Positions 44,807 through 57,018 of a stretch of 64,000 nucleotides of DNA are shown piece after piece. Location: assembly GCA_023853785.1 (NCBI GenBank), contig JAJIRX010000704.1, positions 205,443 to 269,442 of the forward strand, in the 5' to 3' direction. The translations under genes and the position numbers were made by a program. The notes beneath the pieces were generated by a model. The model made no database searches. It had not been told where the DNA came from and saw nothing but the letters and a program-made list of their open reading frames with translations. Source of the DNA: Psilocybe azurescens. Taxonomy: Eukaryota > Basidiomycota > Agaricomycetes > Agaricales > Agrocybaceae. Position 1 is the first letter of the stretch, and the number at the start of each line of letters is the position of its first letter.

Positions 44807-47800
44807 TCATCCCATCGACAAATCGGCGTCTGAGTGAGAAGGCTGAGGAGGCTGAGGAGGCCGAAGACTGCGAGTAGTCAACTTCGACACCTCCACGAAC
44901 GCGTCTAATAAGCTAGGAACGACAAAGGGCTCCTTGCACTCCCGACGAACGTCCATTATGGCGTTCTCGGCTTCTTCTCGCAATCGTCTCTCGTTCGCGA
45001 GTTCGTGTTTAAGTCTAGCTAGTTCTTCTTTCACCTCTGCACATAAGAAAAGAAAAGCAATCTGTGAGCAACCTGCACTCCTGTTCGTGGATCGAAAACC
45101 TCTGTGGGGAGAGGCGTCAATAACGTACCTTCAGGAGTGTCGTGGCCAAGCTTGATATGACGAGGCACCACTGTCGAGTTCAGTTCCTTCAGTTCGGCGA
45201 TGACTACACCCTCTCGCGCCATCTTCGCAGCTATCTCTCTCTTGATGTTGGATGCTTCTCGCAGAAGATTCTGAATAGCAATCGCGTCCTCTTTGCGTGG
45301 ATACGCGTTCCTTTTTCTCTTCATGCTGTCGGGACGAGTGTCTGCTGGTATATCTGTTGCGGATGAAGACGAAGAAACCGCCTGTATCTGCGGCGCCAAT
45401 GGCACAGGCGGAGCAGGGTCCAAGGGTCTATGTGGTGTTGGAGGATGCGAACTGGGAGCTGGTGCTTTCGAAGCTTGTTCGACCACTGCTGGGGGATTAT
45501 GCGACGCGCCCCCAGGTGTTAACGCTTGTGTCGAAGCAGACCAAGACCAAGTATTGAGGTTGGGGGGAGCAGCAGATAACGGAGGGTAGGGAGGACAGAC
45601 GGCTACAATAAATAGCTCGTTTAGTTGGATGGCCCAAACTTTCAGGGCGCCATGACATGACAGTTACCATTACTGTATCCACCTGAGGGCCACGGAAGGG
45701 CGGCACTTCGGAACTGTCGTACCAATCTGCATGCTCGGACCTTTGCTCTTTCTGCTTTTGGTGTTAGGAAAGTGGCGATACAATTATAAAAAAAGTTGCG
45801 GGTACTTACAAATGGAGGAGCCGACGTCGATGTTTGGGAATAAAGTTGTGGTTGCCATGGTGGAGTGTGTGTGTTTTGAGCCTAATTAGAAGAAGCAAAG
45901 AAATAGATGAATAAGGTGGCCGATTTATAATATTGCTACGCACTTCGACTTTAGGCAACGGGCTTTGAGACCACTGTTCCTGATGAGGTATGGTCGAACT
46001 CGCTGGCCCTTGAGAACTGACATTAGTTTTCGACTTCTGGGGAAGAAATCAAACGTTGTGAATAAGAAAGCTTGGGAGATGCAATGAAGCGACAAACAAG
46101 AGAATCGAGGAAGTCTTGAACAAGGCTGGCTCCTTTCTCCTTGTCCGTCTGGTTATTCTTCTCCTCGGTAAGGCGGCCAGCTGGTTGAAAGTGCAAAGAC
46201 TTTGCTTTGGGCTGCTGAAGTGTTCAATGTGAGATATGGGGTAGATTAAGCGGTGACGCTCAAAACGGGAACTTACATGAGTTTCTGCAGATGTAACCTT
46301 TGCGTTCGAGGTGCTTCATCACGAAGAAAATCAAGGAGAAGTTCGTTGTACTCCTGTTTCTGACACACAAAGAATACATAAGACACAAAGATCCAATTGG
46401 GAGAAATATTTCGACAAACGATCGGCGGGCTGCTGCTTGTGGTTTCCGCGGGTTTTTTCGTGTAATCGCCCCTAACAACTCTCTTCATAATAAGGTAAGT
46501 ACCAGTACGATAGGCTGTGGAAAAATCTACTCACAGGACCTGTTGGTGGACTATTTCTGGACTCTAGTGGGTACGCAGGCCCTGTGTATGGGGGCATTCT
46601 ATATGAGCGCCTTGTGTATGGGGGCCTTGTGTATGGGGGTCTTGTGTATGGGGGCATTTTCGTTGGCGTTGGCGATTCATGGGCCGTCGTGGATTGGCCC
46701 ATTGATGCTTTCTGTGTGAAATGAATATCAATACTGACAGCATGTTTATTCCAAAGAAGAAGAAAAAGACAGACGGGGCCATGAGGAGGGTTCCTGGAGC
46801 TGCTGATACTGGGAGCAGGCAAATCGTCCATTTGTACATTAGAATCTGCAGGAGGATTATTGACGCCGAAGACACTGGAAGCAAACGGAGCAGATTGTCC
46901 TACACCGGAATTCGTAGGTGACCCATTATTGAAACCGAAAATACCGGGAATGGAGGAAGCAGCAATTTGTCCAACGTGAGCAAAATTACTAAAGCTGAAA
47001 ATGCTGGGAACGGACAGAGGAGCAGCTTGTTCGACGCCAGGAGGTTTCTGGAAGCCGAAAACACTGGGACTAGCTTGTGCTACATCAGGAGGTTTCCGGA
47101 GGCTAAAATTACTGGGGCCAGCTCGTGCGAAATCAGGAGGTTTCTGGGAAATACTGGGAGTGGCTTGTACTTGTGCTACGCCAGGAGATTTCTGGAAGCT
47201 GAAAATACTGAGAGCGGGCATGTTAGTTCGTTTCGCACCATCCTCCATGCGGTCATTGGATGGGTGCGATGATTCCGAAGGTCGAGGACCCTTACCACTT
47301 GAGGGGGTAGGGACATGAATTCGTTCGGGAGCCTTTCGCGGTGGTAAAGGCGGCAGATTTGTAAATGTTGGGAAGGGCATTTCAGAGCTCGAGGATGCCG
47401 ATGCTATCTACACGATTCATATGATGAGCGGATGGTTGGTGTTAATTTTGTTGACTGTAGCTGACATCACCGTGATCCAGTTTTGCCATTTTGTGCGGCC
47501 TTCGAGAAGCATCCCATCCGCCATCCTGGAAACGAAAGAGATCGCCTTGAGCACTCGAAGGAAGGAAAGAACCTGACCCAGATGCTTTGGGTCTTGGGGG
47601 TCGCGGTGGATTAAAATACAGGTTCTTCGAGGGCTGAGATCCTGCGTATGGGTTGGAATTCTGAGGATGTTTTCGCTTCCGCGGATAGCTACTCAAGTTT
47701 ATGAGATATAAATTGAATTCAGACAACAAGTGAATCCGCACATGTATTTGGTTGTGATATTCGAACTGCATTGATCTATTAGACATCGTTGGCTGGTAAC

Positions 47801-48165
47801 ACTGGGGTAAGGGAAAATACATCGAGAGTTCCTTAAGCAGATCTTTTGGTGCTTGACTTTTAAGAGCTATTTGCTTATGAAGAGTCTGATATGTGGCATA
47901 TCCATGAATTTAATTTTTCAATACACAAGTGCCAGGACAAGGCACGTACTCCATCTTTTCGAACGGCGGGCCAGGCACATTCGATGCAGCCGTATGAGAT
48001 AAAGGTCGTTTTCTCTCTCTTTGGATAAGGCAGTCTCAGAGAGAACAGGTCTTCTCGAAACACATTCTCCGACTCTGGTGTGAATTTGGAAAAATATTGT
48101 GTGGCCTTGAGTCCATTGTATCGAACCTGGAGTTTGATTTCGAAGGTTTCCTCCTCATCGGGCAT
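44807..48165 (-). CDS. Coiled-coil protein with FG-like repeats
   Basis: Unrecognised multi-exon protein. Start ATG 48165 gives MPDEEETFEIKLQVRYNG and a compact N-terminal domain with two Cys (YGCIECAWP), up to a GTACGT donor. The next exon carries APKDLLKELSMYF and YHNQIH, then a Pro/Arg/Lys-rich part (SYPRKRKHPQ). The middle has six imperfect repeats with FxF or FG cores: SIFSFQK, SNFSLRK, SVFGFQK, SIFSFSN, GIFGFNN, SVFGVNN. After that PPYTR is repeated three times (DNA repeat at 46611-46655). The C-terminus has a heptad-like coiled coil: IQNLLREASNIKREIAAKM and, after an intron, KEELARLKHELANERRLREE. Stop 44807-44809. FG repeats plus coiled coil resemble nucleoporins, but no specific Nup is recognised. 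The exon list between 45700 and 46480 is not resolved, and two or more genes cannot be fully excluded. Confidence 0.55.
46611..46655. repeat. 15 bp tandem repeat in coding exon
   Basis: Three copies of cttgtgtatgggggc (or t), encoding PPYTR repeats on the minus strand in the coiled-coil protein gene. A related diverged unit lies just left, at 46580-46596. Confidence 0.85.
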
Positions 48166-48498
48166 AGAGAATCAGAGAGGTGGGTGGATGCGGCGTGTAG
48201 GACGCCAGTGTCGAACGGTCTTCCACTGAGCGAGCGAGCGGCGTCGAGTCTAACGAGTAACAGTCGGAGCCGGTGAGAGTAGCGAGCTTACTGTCTATTG
48301 TACTATTTTTGGACAGATAAGGTTTAAGTGTTTCACTTCTCACGATTTATTATTGAAATGAAATAATTACATTTCTTGTAATCTTATCTGGACATCTCCG
48401 GGCGCACATATCCCGTAATTGGCACAGTCTCCTTTCCGTCCACCACCACTCTACAACTCAATCCACCCTTCCCAGACTCTTATTTCGCGTCCTGAATC

Positions 48499-49048
48499 AT
48501 GTCCTGGCAAAGTGGGTGCTGAGAGTCATATCGGATCTACACCAACTTACACGTTCCCGATAGCTTACGTCGATAGCAATCTCCTTGGTACTGGCAAGGT
48601 TGCCAAAGCTGCGATCATTGGTCTCGCAGGAGGCGTATGGGCCTCATCGCCTGGGTTCACTGTATGTATAAATACTCCGATATATGCAGGACAATTACGA
48701 ACACGTATCCTTTGCTAGATCTCCCCTGAGGAGCAGAAAGCCATCGTCGCTGGATTCGGCTCGCCCGATGCCATCCAAGCTAGCGGTGTCCGTCTGGCGG
48801 GTCAAAATTCTTCACGCTCTCCGTCATCGATCGCACTATCCAAGCAAAGAAAGGGGTACGTGACCATACTTGCTTTTGCAGAGTACCCGTATATCTGATC
48901 GCGTCGCATGATACAGGCTGATGGTGCTGTGATAGTAAAGACCAAGCAAGCCGTCCTAATTGCCGAATACATTGGTCCCATACAAGCGCCTGAGGTCACA
49001 CCCATCGTCGAAGGGCTCGCCGATTATTTGATCTCTGCCGGATATTAG
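48499..49048 (+). CDS. Profilin
   Basis: Actin-monomer and polyproline-binding protein that promotes filament assembly; cytoplasm, about 126 residues, normal for the family. Exons 48499-48511, 48564-48661, 48719-48854 and 48917-49048, all with GT-AG introns. Exon 1 is only 13 nt and encodes the profilin start MSWQ plus the first base of Thr, giving MSWQTYVDSNLLGTGKV after splicing. Other landmarks: AAIIGLAGGVWASSPGF, EEQKAIVAGF, AKKG-ADGAVIVKTKQAVLIAEY and the end LADYLISAGY. The frame slips by one base at an A4 run (48804-48807), where the conserved protein needs one more A. For an essential protein this small and conserved, an assembly error is the best reading. Confidence 0.93.
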
Positions 49049-49324
49049 ACCCATCCAACCCACCTCGTAACGGAGAAAGTTGAAAGAAGCTATCAAGCTG
49101 CAATTACCCTTATGTATCTTTATCCCATGCCGTTCTCCAATTTCATCTGCCCCCGCCTGTGATCAGTGCTGACTGTATCTCCTACATCCTCAACCCAAAG
49201 ATGGCACAATTCCATTCAATAATAGTCATTATGCAAATTTACGGTTTTCAAAGTTAAATCCGATCACGGAATTTTACACACATCGATAGGGAGGGAAAAG
49301 GAAGACAATGAACGCGATTGAGGA

Positions 49325-52300
49325 TTATAAAATGCTAACAAACCCATTGTTACAAAATAGACACCTTTGTACCGCTTCCAAAAGATCTTCAACGACCCAT
49401 CCCTGCGCAATTTTGGGCAAATCTTTATTCGCCGAAGGCGGAAGGAAAGCCTTGCGACTGCATCCTATACATGTTCGCACCCAAGGCGTCGATAAGATAA
49501 ACGTCGTCACCGAGCATCGAGCTGTCCAGCAGAAAAGCAAATCAGCGATAAGAACGAACGAACGATTCCTAAAAAGAGCCTATACCCCAAGTATGTCCAT
49601 TAGCACACACAGCCGTAGTTATATCCTGTAGTGGGACATCCACACAGCAAGCAGGACACGACTCGTTCAGTTCAGCTCCAAATCCATCTGGACCCGCAGA
49701 GGCAGATGGAGACGACGCGTCGACGAGAGGCTGGATGAGTAGGGAAAGCTGTTTGCCTTCTTCGGTCAGCTCGGGAGGGCATCCTGGGAGAAGAGATTGG
49801 ACGATCGTTCGAGATACGAATGGTATACATTTGGCTTTTGAGAAAATCTGGTCAACAAACGATGCCACAAGATAAAGGAAGGACAAGTGACTAACGAGTG
49901 AGCGACTTGACGACGGCAACAAGATGACGTATAATAGTGCGCAGCATACGATGCGAGATGAAATTCAGAAGACTCTGAGCGATGACTCCAGACGCCGCCT
50001 GACGTTCTTCGCTGCTCGAAAGTTTCTACAAAACAAAAAAAAAAACAGAAAAGAAAGAATGCACATAAAATCATCATGGCGCCAACAACGAGAAGTGTCA
50101 CCCACCCATGCAAAATCAGCCAACGAAAGTCTCATTCTCAGCGACAACAGATCATCCCATCCGAATAGGTTCGTAGAAACAGCGTATCTGAACTGAGATC
50201 TAACATCATCATCGGCGAAGCCTTCTTCCCGAGAAGGAATGTCGATTGTCTTCGAGTAGTCCTCAACGGACGACGGCTGAGAAACCAGAATCTCCAAGAA
50301 TTTCGCGTGAAGGGCGTCCAACTTTGCTGGATCCCGGAGGTGTATCAGGTACGGTCGGAGCAGATGAAGAGGCGAGTACCCCGAAGCTGAAAACCCAATG
50401 TTAAATTTTCAGAAAATCATATGCGATGGAAGTTTTTTTTGCCTACATGCTTCCACTGTGTTCAGCAAATTGGCGAGGTTCTGTAGCAGGAGGTCGTCAT
50501 CCTCATCTTCCCACATCCGGGCCACGATTAGTGTGCTGCTGTGCTTCGCATCATGCTTATAGCTAAAATCCGACGGACGGGCAGACCTAAATTTTATAAC
50601 AAGAATCAAAATATGCCGACCATCCAAAGCCAAAATAAAAATAAAGATCGCTCACTCATACACCCACAAAAGCACGCAGCACCATCGTACGACACCACGC
50701 CATTGACTTTAACCATATCCTGCTTATCCACGCTTCCCTTCTCCGCCCTGACAAACGTCGCCCGTGACACGCCCGACAGCACCTCCGACGTCAGATGCTC
50801 CTCGCCACTATCCACCATCGAGCGCGCCGCCCACATCGGGTCGGCCGAGAAACTGCGTATGACATGGAACGACCCGTCGAACAGCGTCACGACCAGGCGA
50901 TCTTGTCTCCGGAGGTAGGATATGCCGGTGACGGGGTGCAGGGCGGATGCGTCTGCGGATATCCTTTGCGTCTGGAGCCGCAGCGCGCGGCTGCCTGTCC
51001 AGTATGGTGCGGCGGCGGCATCTTCTGAGGCAGACCATAGGTTGATGAGTCCGGGGTGTGATGATACGAGAATAGGCTGCGTAAATAATGAGGACAGGTG
51101 GATATTTTTTCAGATCGGGGAGACTGACACTTCTTCCTGGGACATGGACCCAGCGTAAAGCAGTGATACCGGACTTCGATTCAGACCCATAGATCAAACA
51201 AGACCCATTTTCCAGGGTCACTTGAATGTCGTATTGCATAGAAAAAGGCAAGCTGCCCGTGTTCACCTGTAATATTTGTGTGATCTTGACAAGACCAACT
51301 GAGCCATCAGAAACGCCATAAGCAAGATACCCCTCGCCTGTATCCTCAGTATATGAGTATCCATCGTGTCAGTGAAGGTTTTCGGCAGCAGAACATACAG
51401 TGACCTGGCTTTATCTTATTCCAGCACGAGAATGCGATCTGAGTGATCCAATTATCGGCAACAGCGAGTGTAGCTATGATTTCAGGACCTCCGCCCCTCC
51501 GATATCTGTGGTACTGCCCAGGTCAATGAAGCGATCTCTCAGCGTATAATGTGATACGACCTTAGGAAAGTCAAACAACCGGCTCTCGTCCCGAGGATTA
51601 GCAAGGATCCATCTATGGATGGCGTCGGCAACAGACCAAAATTCGGTTGAGGCGTCCACTCAATACCTAAGTTGGTCAACTAAAGCCAGCCATAGAAGGA
51701 ATATTTGCCCACAAACGGTCTGCGCTTTTAAAATCGATGCAAGATTCTCTTCCTCTTTTGCAGCAAAATGGTCCAGCAAGTAGGAGGTCACATCGAATAC
51801 CTATTTCGTAGCAATCCTTCATAGGCTCAGCGGGATGATCAAGCGTAAAAGACGCACCTTGAGCCATTCACCCTTTAAATAGTTCTTTCCAGCCATCCAG
51901 AAATTGATGTCCATGTTGGAGCTAAGAGTCGCAAATATGCATCTATATCACTGATATAAGTTTTTGCAGGTCATATCCAAAATAAATATATCTTACCCGC
52001 CATTTGAAGAAACACCAATAGGAGATATCGCCATCGAAGTCACAGATAAATCAATTGAACCAAGCGAAACGGCACCCCAAGCTAAAAGCCTCTAAAATGG
52101 TATCAATTTCCTTGCGTTGAGCATGCACAAAAGGTTTGCATACCTTGAGAGTACTCCGGCCATTTCGTAGGCGTAGCTTTGTCGTGCTGGATCATTGTCT
52201 TGAACCATCCGAGTGCAGGGTCGTCTTTGCTGGGTGTCGCTTTGATGACGGAGCCATTGTCGAAGTTGATTCCATGATCAGGCGTCTTTCGAGAGTTTAG

Positions 52301-52496
52301 TGTATCATATATATACGTAGAAAGAGAAGGTGCTTACCAGAATAACAGCAGCATTTTTGGAGATGTAGCATAGCTGGCCATCCGCGGACCACTGTACGCA
52401 CTTTAGCGAGGGATACGATGTGACCGTTGGGATGTTAAGTGCGGTGTACACCGGTAAAGTCGTCATATCGCGTCGATATTCTTTAGATTGGTTCAA
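49325..52496 (-). CDS. TFIIIC subunit (TFIIIC90 / Sfc9-like) with zinc-finger C-terminus
   Basis: Subunit of RNA polymerase III factor TFIIIC, which binds tRNA-gene B boxes. The N-terminus fits the WD40-type 'TFIIIC delta' domain: LKCVQWSADGQLCYISKNAAVIL, then TPDHGINFDNGSVI, then SVTSMAISPIGVSSNGG and CIFATLSSNMDINFW. The C-terminus is the TFIIIC zinc-finger domain: ESCPACCVDVPLQD, AVCANGHTW, RCSVTTFILSTPWVRTCIGC, then WVVEDLLEAVQRCLFCNNGF and SIL before the TAA at 49325-49327, with paired Cys and one His as metal ligands. The middle exons (about 49900-51900) contain RMRLSLADFAWVGD and helical text. Start is ATG 52496 or ATG 52466 (MTTLPVYTALN). At least eight introns, not all placed. It is transcribed towards profilin, tail to tail. 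Confidence 0.8.
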
Positions 52497-53280
52497 AAGG
52501 CCTGTTTAGCGTCCTTCTTTACGCGTCGACGGGACCCTTGAATGACGCGGTTGTCGTTGAACGATGAGGAACCCAGAAAGTCTTTGACTGATACCTGTAA
52601 TTTCAGAGCCTGGTTCCAAGAAACCAGATGATCCAGTTAAAAATCACTTTGCAAGTCGACCAAAGACTACTATACCAGAGAGCACAAAGAGACTCGGGGA
52701 AATTAGAAATCAAATTGCTCCTTAACAAACCAAGTGCCAAGAGGACTAAAATAACCTATTGGTGTATTTGGCCGATCCTTCTGACTATAACAGCCGCAGT
52801 GTGCTCACGATGTACATACTTACTTTAATTCAAACTTGAACCAAATTTGAAGCTTGAACTTGTGTAATCATCATCTTGAATGCGTTTACCTCCGCCGTAT
52901 GGCGGGCTCTGTTATACAGCTCTGTCCCATCAGTACGCGTAGGAAGATAATAACGTCATCTGCAGGCGAAGAGTAGATGGCACACTTATGTGGGAGGCTC
53001 TAGCCTCTGATGCACAGTCGAGGATACCAACTAGTTGCTCATCGTCAACCGGGGGAATTAAGTATGTGGAAAACAATGGTTCCAAGAGGCTGGGAAACAT
53101 GTCAGAACCACAGTACGACTGGTAGAACTCTCACGTTCCCATGAATCTGGACTGACCATATGGCAATGCTTTACCAATCACCTTACGCACAGGATTGGAT
53201 CATTGTGGGTGAGATAGGCTAGCTTCGAACCGAATCTCTGCCGCGAACCATACTAGAGCCGTAACTTTACTACAGCAATC
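52497..53280. other. Intergenic divergent promoter region
   Basis: About 780 bp between the TFIIIC subunit gene (minus) and the first aldo-keto reductase (plus). Nothing else recognised. Confidence 0.5.
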
Positions 53281-54611
53281 ATGCCTTGGGTGCCCTATAC
53301 TCTCAACGACGGTAAGTGTGCTGCACTACACTGGCGTACGTTAAAAGAGGGATGGCTAATGTAAGACGGCTATTCCTCCCTCGTTCTTTAGGCAATGTTA
53401 TGCCCAGTATTGCGTATGTTACATAGAACAGGCATAAAAGCCGGACGAGAGTTCATTTGCATCTTATAACAGCTATGGAACCTGGCGAACAGGAAAGGAC
53501 CAAGAAGCCATCGATTTTGCACAACAAGCGATTTCTGCTGGAATATACCACATAGGTTAGAAACCTACTATCGTGGACGTCAAATTTATTCCTTAATATT
53601 CTCTGCTTTATGTCGCGCAGACACCGCTCAGAACTACAAGAACGAAGCGGAAGCGGGGACTGCGATCCGTGAATCTGGCTTGCCGCGGGAAAAGATATTT
53701 GTGACTACCAAATGGTCCAGGTTGAATGGCCTGGACATTGCAACTTCATTCGAAAATAGTCTAAAGGAGGTGAGCTTTCGAATGCAAGTCCCTTGTTGAT
53801 GTGTATTGAGATATAGGATTCCCTAAGCTCAATGTTTCCTACATCGATCTCTATCTCATCCATGGGGCTGAATTATGCGACGACATTCCTGCATGCTGGA
53901 AAGAGATGGAAAAAATAAAGGACTCAGGACTAGCAAAGTATGGTTTCTCCGTCTCCATTCTGTGATTTACCTTTTTGCTAATAGCTACGATGATGCTCTC
54001 ATTGTTACCAGGAGTATTGGCGTCAGTAATTTTGAAGTTGCGGATCTCGAACAGCTGTTTTCCGTTGCAAGATATATACCTACTGTCAACCAGGTAAGAT
54101 ACAAATATCATTTGTACCACCATTTCAAAGGATTTGCCTAATGAGGTCCACCCCAGATTCTGTTCCATCCATACGTGTACGAGGAATCGGTGCCCATCCT
54201 CAATCTATGCAAGCAGAGGGGGATAGTGATCGAGGCTTATAGTCCGTTGATGTGGGTCAACACCTATGAGGGGTGCCTTCAAAGAGACCGACAACTGACA
54301 ATATTATTTTAGACCAATTACAAAGCAGCCAGGAGGTCCACTTGATAAACCCGTCGGGGCCATTGCTGAGCGCTTAGGCGCGTCAACGGATCAAGTCCTG
54401 CTTGCGTGGGCCAAATTCAAAGACACTGCTCCCGTAACGAATAGCAAGAAGAAGGAAAGGTTGGAGGGTTTTGTCAGAGCTGGTGATCTCGGTGAGTATC
54501 ATCGTCTGCTATGCAGAACCGGTTACACGACTTAGCCTGACATTTCTGTGTTTAGCGTTAACTCCAGAGGATATTGATGCTATCGATGTAGCAGGGAAAC
54601 AGCCTTCTTAG
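53281..54611 (+). CDS. Aldo-keto reductase 1
   Basis: NADPH-dependent oxidoreductase of the aldo-keto reductase superfamily, cytosolic, about 290 residues; substrate unknown. Start MPWVPYTLNDG; exons joined by short GT-AG introns. The catalytic tetrad is visible: Asp and Tyr in DTAQNYKNEAEAG, Lys in VTTKWS and His in YLIHGAE. Further motifs are RSIGVSNFEVADLEQL, VNQ-ILFHPYVYEE, IVIEAYSPL and, in the coenzyme part, LGASTDQVLLAWAKFKD and KKKERLEGF. Stop TAG 54609-54611. It is the closest relative in the window of the gene at 57019, sharing MPW starts, exon plan and most motifs, so the two are tandem duplicates separated by the oxygenase gene. It lacks the C-terminal hydrophobic tail of that gene. 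Confidence 0.9.
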
Positions 54612-54942
54612 AAAGAAATCTTCTCTCCAAGGTAGATTGATGTCCGTTTTTAAGCAAGAATACGATATTAGTGTTAGACCCAGGCGTTGTTTTGAATACG
54701 AACCCATAACGGTTACTAAACTACGACGCGCACTGAAGGCGATTCTGCCTATTTGACATAGGGGGTGAAAGCGTAAATGGCTTACGGCCCGGATTCAGAC
54801 CGCGGCGGTCATTCCGGCTCCATTTGGAATTTTAAGCCTCCAGACCTTTTCTTGCTATTCCACCGTTTCCACTGGTTTCCACTGTTTTAGCCAGCTACTT
54901 GGAGGTATTCAAGCCTGTAAAATCCCTGCTGTGAACACTTAA

Positions 54943-56572
54943 ATGGCGAAAAACTCCAAGAAAAGAAAGACTGGGCCTGAGAAAGTTCTGTCGCAGGTCG
55001 TCAAAAAGTGAAGCAAGATGAGCTCAGCGTTCTCTGCAGTGTTGAGACAGCAGCGGCCAACCTCGCTCAGAGCGGAGGAATGATTGGAGGCCTCATATAT
55101 GAGGATGAGCTGGAGACCACGACGGATACTCTCATTATGCTCGCCAACAACCCATCTCTGATCAGTCTCAAGGCTCTAAAACCTTTCAAGACAGCCGTGC
55201 ACGACTACTGGAGAGTCGCCAACGAAGCGACGCAAGCAGGTGCTTGTACTTCCCACGTCGACATCGTGCATTGCATTGTTAATCTCGTCTAGGAAACTCG
55301 TTAACATCGCGGATCTCGAAGGCGTTGCTTGACCAGAGGCATGTCGATGCGCTCGTGCTTTTGGCGGAGATGGCGATTCGCGAGCAGGTCCCCAAGTTGG
55401 GTGCGCTCCAGCGATGGGTCAGGGAATGTGATGCCGTGTTGTCGCCCAAGATGTCGAAGCAGGAGGAGAACAGGGTGTGGCAGGTGCTGGACGCCATCCT
55501 GCGCACGACACAACCGGAAATGATCGCACAAGCAAGCGCTTCAGATGAAGGCGCTCTGGAAGCTGGCAGTCGGTTGCGATGGTACACGCCATTCACAGTG
55601 GACCCCGGTCTGTCTTTGCGGAGGGTGGACATCGACTCGGACAGCATTTCGAGCTCTGCTGCGAAGGTTTTGGTCCCTTTGCAGACAACACCTGGTCCAG
55701 AACGTCGTCCGCCGAACAAGCATCCTGCGGTCATCTACTTTTCGCCTGACAATACATTCCCTCTCCTTCCTTCTTCCGAGAGAACCCGTCAGCCTACGCG
55801 GCACGAGCTTCCTGGAGTTCCTGGTGCGTTCATCATCAACGACGCTTTGGAGGTCCCGGAATGCGAAGCGCTGGTCAAAGCTGCAGAAGCAGTAGGATTG
55901 ATTCCTGACGAACCTATTGGCGGATCGGCGACTCAACTTTCATCAGTCCTCGCTCATAATCTAATTTGGCTGGCTGATACGACTTTTATTACGACTTTAT
56001 ATCAACGCCTTGTCCACTTGCTTCCACAGACTGTACACGGAGGCGTTGTCAAAGGCATCAATTCAAGATTCAGACTGTACAGATATCGACCAGGAGCGTT
56101 GTACAGACCGCATGTAAGCACATTCCAGCGCCTTCAATTAAAAAATTCTAATTTTTGCTACAGATTGACGGCGCCTGGCCATCGTCCGCTTTGAACTCCA
56201 CCACAAATCCTCCAACCTACGTATATGACTCCGATCCAACGGTATACTCCCGCCTCACCTTCCTAATCTATCTCAATGACGACTTTGACGGTGGCTGCAC
56301 GACGTTCTTCCTCCCTTCCGTGACACAGGGCATCCTCGAAGCGAGACCCGTAAAACCACGCACCGGAACCGTCTGCGTCTTTTCCCCACGGCGCTGCCAA
56401 AGGAAGCTTGTTGCATGAGGTGCGTGTAATTCTTATTCCTTATCTGTGTTAGGCGCATATGTTTATCGGCTTTCAGGGTAGCGGCGTTGTTTCTGGTGCT
56501 AAATATGTGATTCGCACCGAGGTGTTGTATGAAGTGGATGCGAGCGAGAGGATCGATGCTGCGAAAGACTGA
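54943..56572 (+). CDS. 2OG-Fe(II) oxygenase (prolyl 4-hydroxylase-like)
   Basis: Non-haem iron, 2-oxoglutarate-dependent oxygenase with a C-terminal P4Hc domain. The basic N-terminus (MAKNSKKRKTGPEKVLS) suggests nuclear location. A helical region follows, then GVPGAFIINDALEVPECEALVKA. The iron site is YRPH-IDGAWP (His and Asp of HxD; intron 56114-56163 separates them), then SRLTFLIYLNDDFDGGCTTFF, and finally LLHEG (second His) with GAKYVIRTEVLYE carrying the 2OG-binding basic residue. Intron 1 of the lower half (after GCAAGCAG near 55240) joins in frame to GAAACTCG. The frame is off by one at an A5 run (55003-55007, one short) and at TTTTCCCC (56380-56383, one T extra), right before the second His. 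Both look like run-length errors. Stop 56570-56572. Substrate unknown. Confidence 0.85.
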
Positions 56573-57018
56573 CTATGCGACGAGCCTTGAAGCTTGATTC
56601 TCATACAAAATTAGACCGGTTTGTCTTACAAGCTTGGTCCAAAAACGTGTAATTTTCTGTCTCACGAGAAAGTATTTTCTTGTTTGTATTGCTAGCAATT
56701 ACCTGTAATATGATTCGTGTGTGCTTAAGCCTCTACTCAGGGTCATCTGTCAGTGTCTGCGTTTCGCGTTGATTTTTGACCTAGGAAAGTACGGTCACGG
56801 GATCCTTCTGCTCTCCGCGGTGCCTTATTGGAGATTCTACACGGTGATGGCGACATGCTCCTAAAAATGGGGCGATCCTAATTACCATGCCGCACGTCCG
56901 TCTATTAAACACCTCTTTTTCCACGCCATGGCAGATGTGGCTTTGGCTTCGTCAGCTATCTCCCTGTTCACCAATCACTTCTTGACGACGACCATCCAGC
57001 ATATAACCTTCAGTGACA

